NCBI RefSeq assembly: GCF_015482765.1 | Contig: NZ_JADMLB010000007.1 | Span: 1 to 37,328, forward strand | Source: Halodesulfovibrio sp. | Lineage (GTDB): Bacteria > Desulfobacterota > Desulfovibrionia > Desulfovibrionales > Desulfovibrionaceae | Direction of reading: 5' to 3' | Length of the DNA stretch: 37,328 nucleotides | Shown here: one piece after another, positions 16,965-24,436 of the stretch | Layout of the letters: every line of letters begins with the position of its first letter | Position numbering within the stretch: the stretch's first letter is position 1 | Translations under genes and position numbers: made by a program | The notes under the pieces: generated by a model | What the model was told of the DNA's origin: nothing | The model's database searches: none | The model's input: only the letters and a program-made list of their open reading frames with translations

Positions 16965-18356
16965 TTACCGTTCCTTCAATCCGTACTTTTCGATTCGCCC
17001 CAGCAGTGTTGGTCTGGACATACCAAGTAATTTAGCAGCACGAGTTTTATTCCATGACGCCAACTCCAGAGCTTCTTTAATCACAATAGCTCCAAATCGA
17101 TCAGCTAGAGTCTCAAATGCCTTTTCGTGATGCTCCGTCATAAGGGTGCGCGTTACCCATGCCCGTACATCTTCTTCATCACCTTCCGACTGGGGGGTAG
17201 CCGCCGCAACATCTACAAGCTTAACAAAATCCTCTTTATCTAACGGCAAACCACGACTGAATATGAGCGCCTTGTGCATCTTATTACTCAGCTCACGCAC
17301 ATTCCCCGGCCATGGGTATTTCTGCATCACAGTCAGAGCCTCTTCGGTCAACCCCGGATTGTGCATATCTGATGCGCTGGCATGCATAGAAAGAAAATGT
17401 TCTGCCAACATCGGAATATCTTCACTGCGTTCGCGTATCGGAGGAAGCGTAATATTCACAACATTTAAGCGATAATACAAATCCTCTCTAAATTCACCAT
17501 TTGCTACAGCCTGTTCCAAATCCTTATTGGTTGCGGCAAGAACACGGACATCTACTGAAATAGGCTGGCTTCCACCAAGCCGCTCAACCTGACGTTCCTG
17601 AAGCAATCGTAAAATCTTAGCCTGAATAGAGGTCGGCATATCTCCGATTTCATCAAGAAACACAGTGCCACCATTAGCTAGTTCTATTTTACCGGCTTTA
17701 CGTTGCGAGGCTCCTGTAAATGCCCCCTTCTCGTATCCGAACAATTCACTTTCCAACAAGGTGTCAGGAATTGCTACGCAGTTAATAACCTGAAACGGTG
17801 ATTTAGAACGCAGGCTGTGCTTATGAATTGCCTGTGCTACCAATTCCTTGCCAGTTCCCGATTCACCACGAATAAGAATAGTGGCATCTGTAGGCGCAGC
17901 ACGGCCTATGCGCTTACATACATCCTGCATAGCCCTGCTCTTGCCTAGAAGGATAGGCGTGTTCGAAGCCATGGGGGTTGCACAAGCACTTGCCGCCGCA
18001 GCCTGAATAGCCTTTTCAATTAAAGACAAGATTTCTGGGATATCAAACGGCTTCATGACATAGTCAAACGCCCCCATCTTGGTGGATTCAATTGCTGTGT
18101 CAGTAGTGCCGTAGGCCGTCATAATAAGAACAGGCAAATCAGGGTACAGCGACCGTAAAGCTTTAAACGTTTCCAGCCCGTTCATCCCCGGCAAACGAAC
18201 ATCCAGAACCGCTATATCCGGCCTATTTCGCTCTGCCAGTTCAACACCGGTTTCTCCGCAGTGCGCTTCAAGCACTTCGTACCCTTCAGTATTAAGGATC
18301 TTCTGAAAACTTTTGCGTAACTGAGCATCATCATCGACTAAGAGAATTTTTGCCAT
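16965..18356 (-). CDS. NtrC-family sigma-54-dependent response regulator
   Basis: 463-aa activator with three classical parts. The receiver (1-120) has Asp8-Asp10, phosphoacceptor Asp52 and Lys102. The AAA+ domain (~135-370) has Walker A GESGTGKE at 164-171, the sigma-54 contact loop GAFTGA at 211-216, Walker [13 protein letters not shown] and the arginine region [12 protein letters not shown] Fis-type helix-turn-helix ([25 protein letters not shown]) ends the protein. It would activate sigma-54 RNA polymerase when phosphorylated by the kinase encoded just upstream, whose gene overlaps it by 19 nt. Two sigma-54 promoters flank this unit and share an 18-bp element, so they are its likely targets. 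GGGGA precedes the start. Confidence 0.96.
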   Translation of the reverse strand: MAKILLVDDDAQLRKSFQKILNTEGYEVLEAHCGETGVELAERNRPDIAVLDVRLPGMNGLETFKALRSLYPDLPVLIMTAYGTTDTAIESTKMGAFDYVMKPFDIPEILSLIEKAIQAAAASACATPMASNTPILLGKSRAMQDVCKRIGRAAPTDATILIRGESGTGKELVAQAIHKHSLRSKSPFQVINCVAIPDTLLESELFGYEKGAFTGASQRKAGKIELANGGTVFLDEIGDMPTSIQAKILRLLQERQVERLGGSQPISVDVRVLAATNKDLEQAVANGEFREDLYYRLNVVNITLPPIRERSEDIPMLAEHFLSMHASASDMHNPGLTEEALTVMQKYPWPGNVRELSNKMHKALIFSRGLPLDKEDFVKLVDVAAATPQSEGDEEDVRAWVTRTLMTEHHEKAFETLADRFGAIVIKEALELASWNKTRAAKLLGMSRPTLLGRIEKYGLKER

Positions 18357-19822
18357 GTGTTTCCCCGTGTTGCAGGAAGCGCGAGTAAAAAGGTTGTACC
18401 TTGATTTTCTACAGAGGTTACATGCAGCCAGCCGCCATGCTCTTCAACAATTCTGCGTGCAATTGCCAGCCCCAAACCGGAGCCTTCTTCTTTGGTACTG
18501 AAGAACGGCTCAAAGATCTTCTCCAGAACATCCTCAGCAATACCGGGGCCAGTGTCTTCTATTCTGATAAAAACGATTGTTCCAAGGGGATCAACAACGT
18601 CTGTTTTTTCGGTAATTGTAATCGCACCACCTTGAACCATTGCATCACAGGCATTCAAAATTAAGTTCACAAGCGCTTCTTTAAGCTGTCCGCCATCAAT
18701 AGGAATAGCAGGCAAAAGACCTGTTCGCTCAACCGTGACACGAACCTCCTGTGATTCGAAACGATGCTTAAGTAAACGTAACGCCATATCCACAACCTCA
18801 GACGGGCTTTGGATCTTTGCTTTCAGTTCAGGACGGCGTGAAAATTCTAAGAAGTTCTTTGTAATATTATCGATATGCGAGATCTCTTCGCTCACCACAT
18901 CAAAATCTTCCTGCTGCTGGTCATCCAATTTTAAAGTACGCTCAAGCGAAAACAGCCGCATTTTTACCGAGGTAAGCGGATTACGGATGGAATGGGCAAC
19001 CCCTGCTGCAAGTTTACCGACCAGCGCCATCTTTTCAGACTGCACAAGAGTCTCTTTGTTTGCATCAAGCTCCCGTTGTGTATCCCCTATATGGCTCAAT
19101 AAGGACTCCACCTTATTACTCAATGCCAACACATCATTTTTCGTTGAAAGCGGGGTTTCATCACCAAGATCATCTGTGGCATGGGCAAGATTACGGATAG
19201 GATCAAGAATCTTTCTGTACAGGAAAACAACAAGTAAAATTTCTATGATGGCGGATAATACCAACCCTGCTACAATAAGGTCACTTACGATTGTTGCCTC
19301 TTCAGCAAACTCTTTACGGTTGTTCTCTATTGCCTGTACGTACAGTCCTCTAAATTCCTTACAGAGCAAGAGAAGCGTATTGAACTCATCACGAATTTTC
19401 CAATGCAGTTCTGCACCTGCTTCCGGCTCTCCCTGCTTATACAGCTCAATAACTTCCTGCCTACTGGCATCATACTTAAAGTACAATTTCTCAAGGTCAG
19501 CCAAAACCAGCATACTTTCCGGTGAAAAAGCAGCCTGTTTGGCTTTCGTTAACCAGCCCTCAAATAGTATGCGTTTTTCATTCAGCTCTGTAATCCACGC
19601 ATCATCGTGGGAAAGCAGGTAATATGTTGTATTCCCCTTCTGATCCATGAGAGAAGCGGACAGCTCGTGCGATGCCTCCAGTGCAGCAACATTTTTAGCA
19701 GAAAGTTGCACCTGAAGGCTCTGCGTCCGGTTTGTGTACCACAACGTGATACCCGCACCAGCCAGATTCAACACGATAATACAGAACAGAAGTAATGCTA
19801 TTCGGGAGCGTAATGAGATCAT
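18338..19822 (-). CDS. Membrane sensor histidine kinase, partner of the NtrC-type regulator
   Basis: 494-aa kinase. TM1 is at residues ~8-30 and TM2 at ~182-203, with a ~150-residue helical periplasmic domain that resembles a four-helix-bundle (MCP-like/CHASE3-type) sensor. A HAMP region (~204-250) and a coiled coil follow. The H-box is GVAHSIRNPLTS with His277; the Ser-Ile-Arg variant is typical of NtrB/ZraS-type kinases. N-box NLILNACDAM, G1 IEDTGPGIA and G2 GSGLGLAIARRI are intact. The frame extends to 19873, but the ATG at 19822 follows TAGGAAGC and gives a normal N-terminus. Its 3' end overlaps the activator gene, so the two are a translationally coupled pair. Confidence 0.92.
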   Translation of the reverse strand: MISLRSRIALLLFCIIVLNLAGAGITLWYTNRTQSLQVQLSAKNVAALEASHELSASLMDQKGNTTYYLLSHDDAWITELNEKRILFEGWLTKAKQAAFSPESMLVLADLEKLYFKYDASRQEVIELYKQGEPEAGAELHWKIRDEFNTLLLLCKEFRGLYVQAIENNRKEFAEEATIVSDLIVAGLVLSAIIEILLVVFLYRKILDPIRNLAHATDDLGDETPLSTKNDVLALSNKVESLLSHIGDTQRELDANKETLVQSEKMALVGKLAAGVAHSIRNPLTSVKMRLFSLERTLKLDDQQQEDFDVVSEEISHIDNITKNFLEFSRRPELKAKIQSPSEVVDMALRLLKHRFESQEVRVTVERTGLLPAIPIDGGQLKEALVNLILNACDAMVQGGAITITEKTDVVDPLGTIVFIRIEDTGPGIAEDVLEKIFEPFFSTKEEGSGLGLAIARRIVEEHGGWLHVTSVENQGTTFLLALPATRGNTWQKFS

Positions 19823-20052
19823 GCTTCCTACCTTTCTATTGCCTTGTGAATATACACCAGAACCACCTGCCACCAGAGAAGCTACTCACTATCTGCCAAA
19901 AAATTACTTTCAACACAAATAGACAATCTTCATAGTAGCGTATTCAAAGCTAATACATAATGCGCTGTAAAAAGATAACGGGTCAACCCCGTAAGGTAGA
20001 CCCATTATACGTGTGCGCCAATGCCATAACCAATATATTCAAGGAGGCACAT

Positions 20053-20433
20053 CTACGTTTCTACACCTACTTGCTCATATGCCGCCATGATAGTTATGAT
20101 AAGTGTTTCAAAATCAACAGGTTTTGTCATGTAAGCAAAGGCGCCAAGCTGCATAGCCTGTGTTTTTTCTTTTTCGCCGCCGTGACCGGTAACAATGATG
20201 ACTTGGACATTCGGATAGTTTTCTTTTACCCGTTCAAGCACTTCAAGTCCGTTAATTCCCGGCATCATAATATCCAGCAGCATAACATCCGGTACACCGT
20301 CTTCCACAATGGACAGTGCGGTTTCACCATCCAGCGCAACTGTGGAACCGAAATCACGGAGCCGTAACCGTTCAGCAAGAGTTTCTACAAAATCCTGCTC
20401 ATCATCCACAAGTAACAGTTTAATTTCACGCAT
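20053..20433 (-). CDS. Stand-alone response-regulator receiver protein
   Basis: 126-aa receiver without output domain: Asp10/Asp11/Glu12, phosphoacceptor Asp54 (MLLDIMMPG), Thr82 and Lys104 (YMTKPVD). I use the ATG at 20433, which follows GAGGTAAC, rather than the open frame to 20451. It starts 17 nt after the duplicated-motif protein and is the third gene of the unit driven by promoter P2. Its likely donor is the dCache kinase encoded two genes upstream. It is closely similar in layout to the receiver at 14504-14887, so the locus has two output-less receivers. Confidence 0.92.
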   Translation of the reverse strand: MREIKLLLVDDEQDFVETLAERLRLRDFGSTVALDGETALSIVEDGVPDVMLLDIMMPGINGLEVLERVKENYPNVQVIIVTGHGGEKEKTQAMQLGAFAYMTKPVDFETLIITIMAAYEQVGVET

Positions 20434-20450
20434 TGTTACCTCACTCCACA

Positions 20451-20831
20451 TTAAATAGTTACAAGACCGTAACGAACCTGATCCTGTCGCAAGCCGACTG
20501 TTTCAATAAAGGACATAAACTCGTGCTCACGCTCAACCGGCGACGGTTCTCTACCCATCAATTTCTGGGCAATATCAGGATGTCCGGCTTCTGCATACGT
20601 CATAGGCACAAAGAGATTATCCATCACGTCAAATACAGTCGTAGCTTTTTCACGTTCAATGCGGGCAGCCCAGTCACCTTCTGACATTGCTGCGGAAACC
20701 ATATGTTCCTCCAGCCAACCTTCAACAGGGCTAGGCAAAGCTGCCATTTCCCGTGCTGTGGAAGGGAAACCGGCCTCAGCGTATGTAGCTGCGGTAAACG
20801 AATTTTCTAAAAACATAAAAACTTTCTGCAT
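20451..20831 (-). CDS. Small protein with a duplicated TYAEAG motif, unknown function
   Basis: 126-aa soluble protein between a histidine kinase and a receiver. Two internal copies of a ~25-residue unit are visible: FTAATYAEAGFPSTAREM near the N-terminus and FVPMTYAEAGHPDIAQKL about 60 residues later, each followed by a P-S-P-V-E/R stretch (LPSPVEGW, EPSPVERE). The first half and the second half thus look like tandem duplicates. I recognise no family, enzyme motif, membrane segment or DNA-binding motif. A strong ribosome site, AGGAGGTCGTC, supports the start. Its place inside a two-component operon suggests a role as adaptor or modulator of kinase or receiver. Confidence 0.85.
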   Translation of the reverse strand: MQKVFMFLENSFTAATYAEAGFPSTAREMAALPSPVEGWLEEHMVSAAMSEGDWAARIEREKATTVFDVMDNLFVPMTYAEAGHPDIAQKLMGREPSPVEREHEFMSFIETVGLRQDQVRYGLVTI

Positions 20832-20912
20832 GACGACCTCCTGATGTGCTTCTTCAACAGTTCACACTTGCAACTGTGTATACCGTAAAGAGTTACTTCA
20901 TAATTTTCGTGC

Positions 20913-22643
20913 CTACGCCTTTTTTGATTCTGCTGAAAACGGCAATGTAATGGTGAACACACTTCCTGTACCTACATGGCTTGTTACAGAAATATCACCG
21001 CCCAGCTTCCTGATGATGCCGTATGAAATGGCTAATCCAAGTCCATTTCCGGCATTTCGTTTGGTGGTAAAAAACGGTTCAAAAATACGACTCATGGTTT
21101 CTTCACTCATACCGCAACCGTCATCACCGATGACTAGCCGTATACCGTTGTCCACTGTTTTACTTTCCAGATAAATGACGCCGCCCTCATCAACTGCTTC
21201 CAGAGCATTGCTGACGATATTCAAAAATACCTGCTGCAACTGTCCCTTGTCAGACTCAATTTCAGACAATGACTCTTCAAGCATAAGGTTGACGGAAATA
21301 GAGCGCTTTGTGAGTTCCTTCTCTAAAAACTCGAGCACTTCGCTGACGACTTCATTAACATTCAGCCACTCATTTTTTGCCTCAACTTTACGGGCAAACC
21401 CGAGCAGTCTGTGTGTAATGGCACTGCACCGTTCAACAGACGATGTAATCCCTTTAATTTGCCGCTCCAACACGCCGTTCAATTCAAACTCCGGCGAACG
21501 AGCCAAAATGTCAGTCATTAAACCGGACTTCTCTTTTATGACCGCGAGGGGATTATTAATCTCATGAGCAACGCCCGCTGCAAGCCGTCCTATGGAGGAT
21601 AACTTCTGCGTATGCTCAATTTCTTTCATAATATTTTCGCGGCATTCATCCGCCATCATTAACTGGCGAATTAGAACATTAGTTAATCCGAAGGCTACAA
21701 TAGTGATAAGGAGTGCACCGCCGATCAGTACCACAAGCAAATCAGTGCGAAGAGAAAACCATGCACCAGTAGCCTGTGAGGCAGGACGAACCGCCATCAG
21801 GATGAACTCGGGCTGAACAAAATTTACATACGTTGCGGAAAACTTGCCCTGTTCTGTTGTTATCAACGCGTTACCACCGCGATACTGAGCATGTGGCAAC
21901 TCAAAAGGAACAGCACTCAACACGGAACCGAACAAACGGGACTCTGTCTGCAACACCCTGTCTTTATTCAACAGAAATGCATCTACTCCCGGAGCCAAAT
22001 TCATAAATGATATCAGTTTGGAAAACGGCTCAGTTGCAATGGTTGCACGCAACACCCACGGCTCACCATTTGCTGTAATACTCTCCACCGCTATGGCGAT
22101 GTGCGGCAATTTTCGGTACCCGAGAAAAACACTGCTAATATACGTACCGCGCACTCTCGTTTCATTAAACCAGTCATGCTTTGAGTAATCTTTTCCAAGC
22201 AACTTATACGGGCCTGCGTAAGCCACCTGTTTGCCTTCCGAATTGATCAATCCTAAGTCAACCAACCCTTCAAATTCTTCTTTTGCTGTATGAAAGATCT
22301 TTCGAAGCTTTTGTGTATTGGAAAGCTCTTCAAAGCTGTTTGTTGCTGCAATGAAGCTCACAGCAGAAAGACGTTCATTTAAATACAGTTCAAATGAGTA
22401 CTTCGTTTTTGTGACAAGACTTTGTGTTGATAGCCGCTGCTCTTTCTCCAACGAAGATTTATAGATATGAAAATTTATCAGTGCCATGAGGCATAACGGA
22501 ACCAAGGCAACCATGCCGAAAAGGCCGATCATCTTAAATCGAAGAACATTGTACCGACGTAATCCGCCTTCCTCTTTTGGCACAAAGTACTTCACAAATG
22601 ATTTTGAAAAACGATTTAAAGCTGCCATCAGTTCCATCCACAC
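20913..22643 (-). CDS. dCache-type sensor histidine kinase
   Basis: About 576 aa. TM1 is at residues ~38-60 and TM2 at ~300-325. The ~240-residue extracytoplasmic part between them looks like a double Cache domain, with the Cache-like stretch LINSEGKQVAYAGPY...DYSKHDWFNETRVRGTYIS. Such domains bind small molecules such as organic acids or amino acids. The H-box is GVAHEINNPLAVIKE with His360. N-box NIVSNALEAV, G1 IGDDGCGMS and G2 GNGLGLAISYGI are intact. The start is uncertain: GTG at 22643 and ATGs at 22637 and 22628 are all possible and none has a strong ribosome site. It is the first gene after sigma-54 promoter P2 and leads a unit with the small protein and the receiver. Confidence 0.9.
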   Translation of the reverse strand: MWMELMAALNRFSKSFVKYFVPKEEGGLRRYNVLRFKMIGLFGMVALVPLCLMALINFHIYKSSLEKEQRLSTQSLVTKTKYSFELYLNERLSAVSFIAATNSFEELSNTQKLRKIFHTAKEEFEGLVDLGLINSEGKQVAYAGPYKLLGKDYSKHDWFNETRVRGTYISSVFLGYRKLPHIAIAVESITANGEPWVLRATIATEPFSKLISFMNLAPGVDAFLLNKDRVLQTESRLFGSVLSAVPFELPHAQYRGGNALITTEQGKFSATYVNFVQPEFILMAVRPASQATGAWFSLRTDLLVVLIGGALLITIVAFGLTNVLIRQLMMADECRENIMKEIEHTQKLSSIGRLAAGVAHEINNPLAVIKEKSGLMTDILARSPEFELNGVLERQIKGITSSVERCSAITHRLLGFARKVEAKNEWLNVNEVVSEVLEFLEKELTKRSISVNLMLEESLSEIESDKGQLQQVFLNIVSNALEAVDEGGVIYLESKTVDNGIRLVIGDDGCGMSEETMSRIFEPFFTTKRNAGNGLGLAISYGIIRKLGGDISVTSHVGTGSVFTITLPFSAESKKA

Positions 22644-22693
22644 TATAAAAAAACATTACAGAGACTTTGCTCACACCACCTGCTTCCATAAAG

Positions 22694-22708
22694 GCAAAAG
22701 ACATGCCA
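22694..22708 (-). promoter_or_regulatory. Sigma-54 promoter P2 (dCache kinase operon)
   Basis: The minus strand reads TGGCATGTCTTTTGC. It matches the -24/-12 consensus with the same spacing as P1 and one change (T for C at the end of TGGCAC). Transcription would start near 22682, about 40 nt before the kinase start. Copies of the shared 18-bp element lie 88-125 bp upstream of that start. Confidence 0.82.
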
Positions 22709-22769
22709 CTTTTTTATCCTTGTAAAACAGGATATTAGTAAAAATTGCCTTTTGATGAATATAAAAAAA

Positions 22770-22807
22770 ACGTCAGGTCTTTTTACAATCGTAAAAAAAG
22801 CTGACGT
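22770..22807. promoter_or_regulatory. Palindromic upstream activator site for P2
   Basis: Two inverted copies of the element face each other. 22770-22787 reads ACGTCAGGTCTTTTTACA on the plus strand, and 22790-22807 reads ACGTCAGCTTTTTTTACG on the minus strand. Both fit ACGTCAGNTYYTTTTACR, also found upstream of P1. The dyad is not followed by a T run, so an intrinsic terminator is less likely. Confidence 0.72.
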
Positions 22808-22855
22808 CCTGACACCCGATGTAATCAGAGATTTCCCGTTTCTTTTGCTTTGTTC

Positions 22856-22878
22856 CGCCCTCGTCCTCTTTGAGGGCG
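22856..22878. repeat. Small GC-rich hairpin
   Basis: CGCCCTC/GAGGGCG forms a 7-bp perfect stem with a 9-nt loop and no T run. It lies between the P2 activator sites and the promoter of the small plus-strand gene. Its role is unknown. The remainder of 22644-22997 holds P2, its sites and a TATAAT at 22958-22963 that may serve the small gene. Confidence 0.4.
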
Positions 22879-22997
22879 ATCTGTTGATTGTCATTATATT
22901 CGACAATGCAATTTCTTAAAATCTAATTGGACTTTTCCACTCAGAATCGTATATTTTTATAATACCTTTTTTTATCATTTAACCTCAGGAGTCAGCC

Positions 22998-23213
22998 ATG
23001 CTCGTTGATTGTTTCAAAGATGCTGACAATTCGTTCAAGGTGTATTTTTGTAATGCTCACAAAAAACATGAATCCATTCCGGAGACTGCGCAACTTGTAA
23101 GTTCGCAGCCGATTGAGAAATGGCAGTGTGCTCCACTCTACAGGAGTTACAATATCTTTGAGACGATTCAGAACCAAGGTGTCTGTATCGTTGACCACAA
23201 CGTAAAAAGGTAA
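22998..23213 (+). CDS. Small protein of 71 aa, unknown function
   Basis: The reading frame from ATG 22998 follows a strong ribosome site (CAGGAG, 6 nt spacing) and an upstream TATAAT (22958-22963). It ends about 48 nt before a near-perfect terminator, so promoter, ribosome site, frame and terminator line up as a complete small gene. The product is soluble and mixed in charge, with three cysteines. I recognise no family. An overlapping minus-strand frame of 77 codons exists (22992-23225) but has no comparable signals. Confidence 0.55.
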   Translation: MLVDCFKDADNSFKVYFCNAHKKHESIPETAQLVSSQPIEKWQCAPLYRSYNIFETIQNQGVCIVDHNVKR

Positions 23214-23260
23214 CCATTGCATCACGAACAGAATAGCTGACCTTACTCATGCACACTAAG

Positions 23261-23300
23261 AAAAGTCCGGACATGTTCCCATGTCCGGACTTTTTTAGTC
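23261..23300. terminator. Strong bidirectional terminator
   Basis: A 15-bp perfect stem AAAAGTCCGGACATG/CATGTCCGGACTTTT (23261-23275 and 23280-23294) with a TTCC loop and a T run on the plus strand. It serves the small plus-strand gene and, from the other side, the minus-strand MarR-GNAT gene that ends at 23295; its stem touches that stop codon. Confidence 0.92.
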
Positions 23301-24224
23301 TTCTTCAAAACTATACAGATACCGTAATTCGCAAATACCATGTCCGGTATCGCCCAACGCACAATCTTGCGTGGAAAATCCAAGAGCTTGATAGAGAGAA
23401 GTAGCCTCTTTCAGCTCTTTGGTCGTTTCTAAATAGCACGCCCTGTATCCTGCACTGCGTGCAAACTCCAAGGCTTTTAAAACAAGTCTGCGCCCAAGCC
23501 CCCGTCCTCTGCATACAGGCATAAAATACATTTTTTGCAATTCACATAAGCCATCGTCACTACCTGCAAGAGGGGCAATGCCACCACCGCCAACGATAAC
23601 ACCTTGATGCTCTATCACCCAGTAACGACAGCCTTTAACGTCATAAGTTTCAAACATTCTATCTACAACAGGATCTCCAACAGCAAAACCATCTTCAGCT
23701 TTCAAACCATACTCGTCTGAAACACTGCGAATGACTGATGCAACAGCTGCATTATCAGCTATTGTTACAGGACGAATTACAAAGTCTTTTTGTCTACGAT
23801 TGTAACGCAATGCCTTTGCGTAGATATTCAACCCTTCTGCAACCTTTTCCCGTTCCTGAGGACTAAGGAGACGAAGCGCTCCATCAACAAGCTCATCTGC
23901 TTCAGAATGCACACTGGCTAAACGAGATAAGCCCGAGTCACTAATGGAAACATCTTTTGCACGTCTGTCATCTTTATTAATAGAGAACTCTACAAGCCCC
24001 TGTTTTCCAAGAGAAGCCAATGCCCTGCTGGCATTAGACTTATCAATCAAAAGCATGTCCGCAATGTCTTGCACTGACAGCGTTCCGTGTGTGGATAACT
24101 CTATCAACGCATGTGCCTCAGGCACGGTCAGCCCTTGCTGGTCTGCACGGTTCGCAACAAGCTTCCACTCTCTGGCAAGCTTTCTGGAATCCCTGCGGAT
24201 TGTTCGAACTTCATTTTCTTCCAT
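23295..24224 (-). CDS. MarR-type regulator fused to a GNAT acetyltransferase
   Basis: 309-aa fusion. Residues ~1-140 are a MarR winged helix: LSVQDIADMLLIDKSNASRALASL is the recognition region and KDDRRAKDVSIS the wing. Residues ~155-309 are a GNAT domain (FVIRPVTIADNAAV at its start, acetyl-CoA loop CRGRGLGRRLVLKALEFA, and YLETTKELKEATSLYQALGF). Such MarR-GNAT fusions are a known bacterial architecture; the substrate is unknown. The frame extends to 24257, but the ATG at 24224 follows AGGGAGAAATAC. A 25-bp palindrome just upstream (24243-24267) is a probable self-regulatory operator. The gene is monocistronic. Confidence 0.9.
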   Translation of the reverse strand: MEENEVRTIRRDSRKLAREWKLVANRADQQGLTVPEAHALIELSTHGTLSVQDIADMLLIDKSNASRALASLGKQGLVEFSINKDDRRAKDVSISDSGLSRLASVHSEADELVDGALRLLSPQEREKVAEGLNIYAKALRYNRRQKDFVIRPVTIADNAAVASVIRSVSDEYGLKAEDGFAVGDPVVDRMFETYDVKGCRYWVIEHQGVIVGGGGIAPLAGSDDGLCELQKMYFMPVCRGRGLGRRLVLKALEFARSAGYRACYLETTKELKEATSLYQALGFSTQDCALGDTGHGICELRYLYSFEED

Positions 24225-24242
24225 GTATTTCTCCCTTGCGCA

Positions 24243-24267
24243 AATTAGTTGCGACATACAACTAATT
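24243..24267. promoter_or_regulatory. Palindromic operator of the MarR-GNAT gene
   Basis: AATTAGTTG-N7-CAACTAATT, 9-bp perfect arms, begins 19 nt upstream of the start codon. MarR proteins bind such dyads of about 20-25 bp and commonly repress their own genes, so autoregulation is the likely reading. Confidence 0.72.
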
Positions 24268-24330
24268 AGCCATCAAACACAAAAGGTCAAGGGATAACAT
24301 TTTTAAAAGTCATGAAAAAATATGAAATTC

Positions 24331-24367
24331 AAAAAAAATCCTCTGCCAATAACGGCAGAGGATTTTT
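24331..24367 (-). terminator. Terminator after the CobW-family gene
   Basis: The stem AAAATCCTCTGCC/GGCAGAGGATTTT (24335-24347 and 24354-24366) has a 6-nt loop; on the minus strand it is followed by a T run. It lies about 70 nt beyond the CobW-family stop. Confidence 0.9.
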
Positions 24368-24436
24368 ATCTTTTTGTTTATACATAAGGAGGTTGTCAGA
24401 AACCTCACAATGCATACAAAACAACGAGAGAAGCTT

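Noticed and set aside
19981-20020. GGGT..ACC...GGT..ACCC imperfect hairpin after the receiver gene
   Set aside because: No T run on the minus strand and an interrupted stem; not convincing as terminator or operator.
19823-20052. Possible third sigma-54 promoter before the second kinase
   Set aside because: TGGCAG occurs on the minus strand, but the expected TTGC at the right spacing is missing.
22643-22906. 87-codon minus-strand frame upstream of the dCache kinase
   Set aside because: It runs through the activator sites and P2 promoter, has no ribosome site and looks random in composition.
22992-23225. 77-codon minus-strand frame opposite the 71-codon gene
   Set aside because: No ribosome site; the plus-strand frame has ribosome site, -10 and terminator in register.
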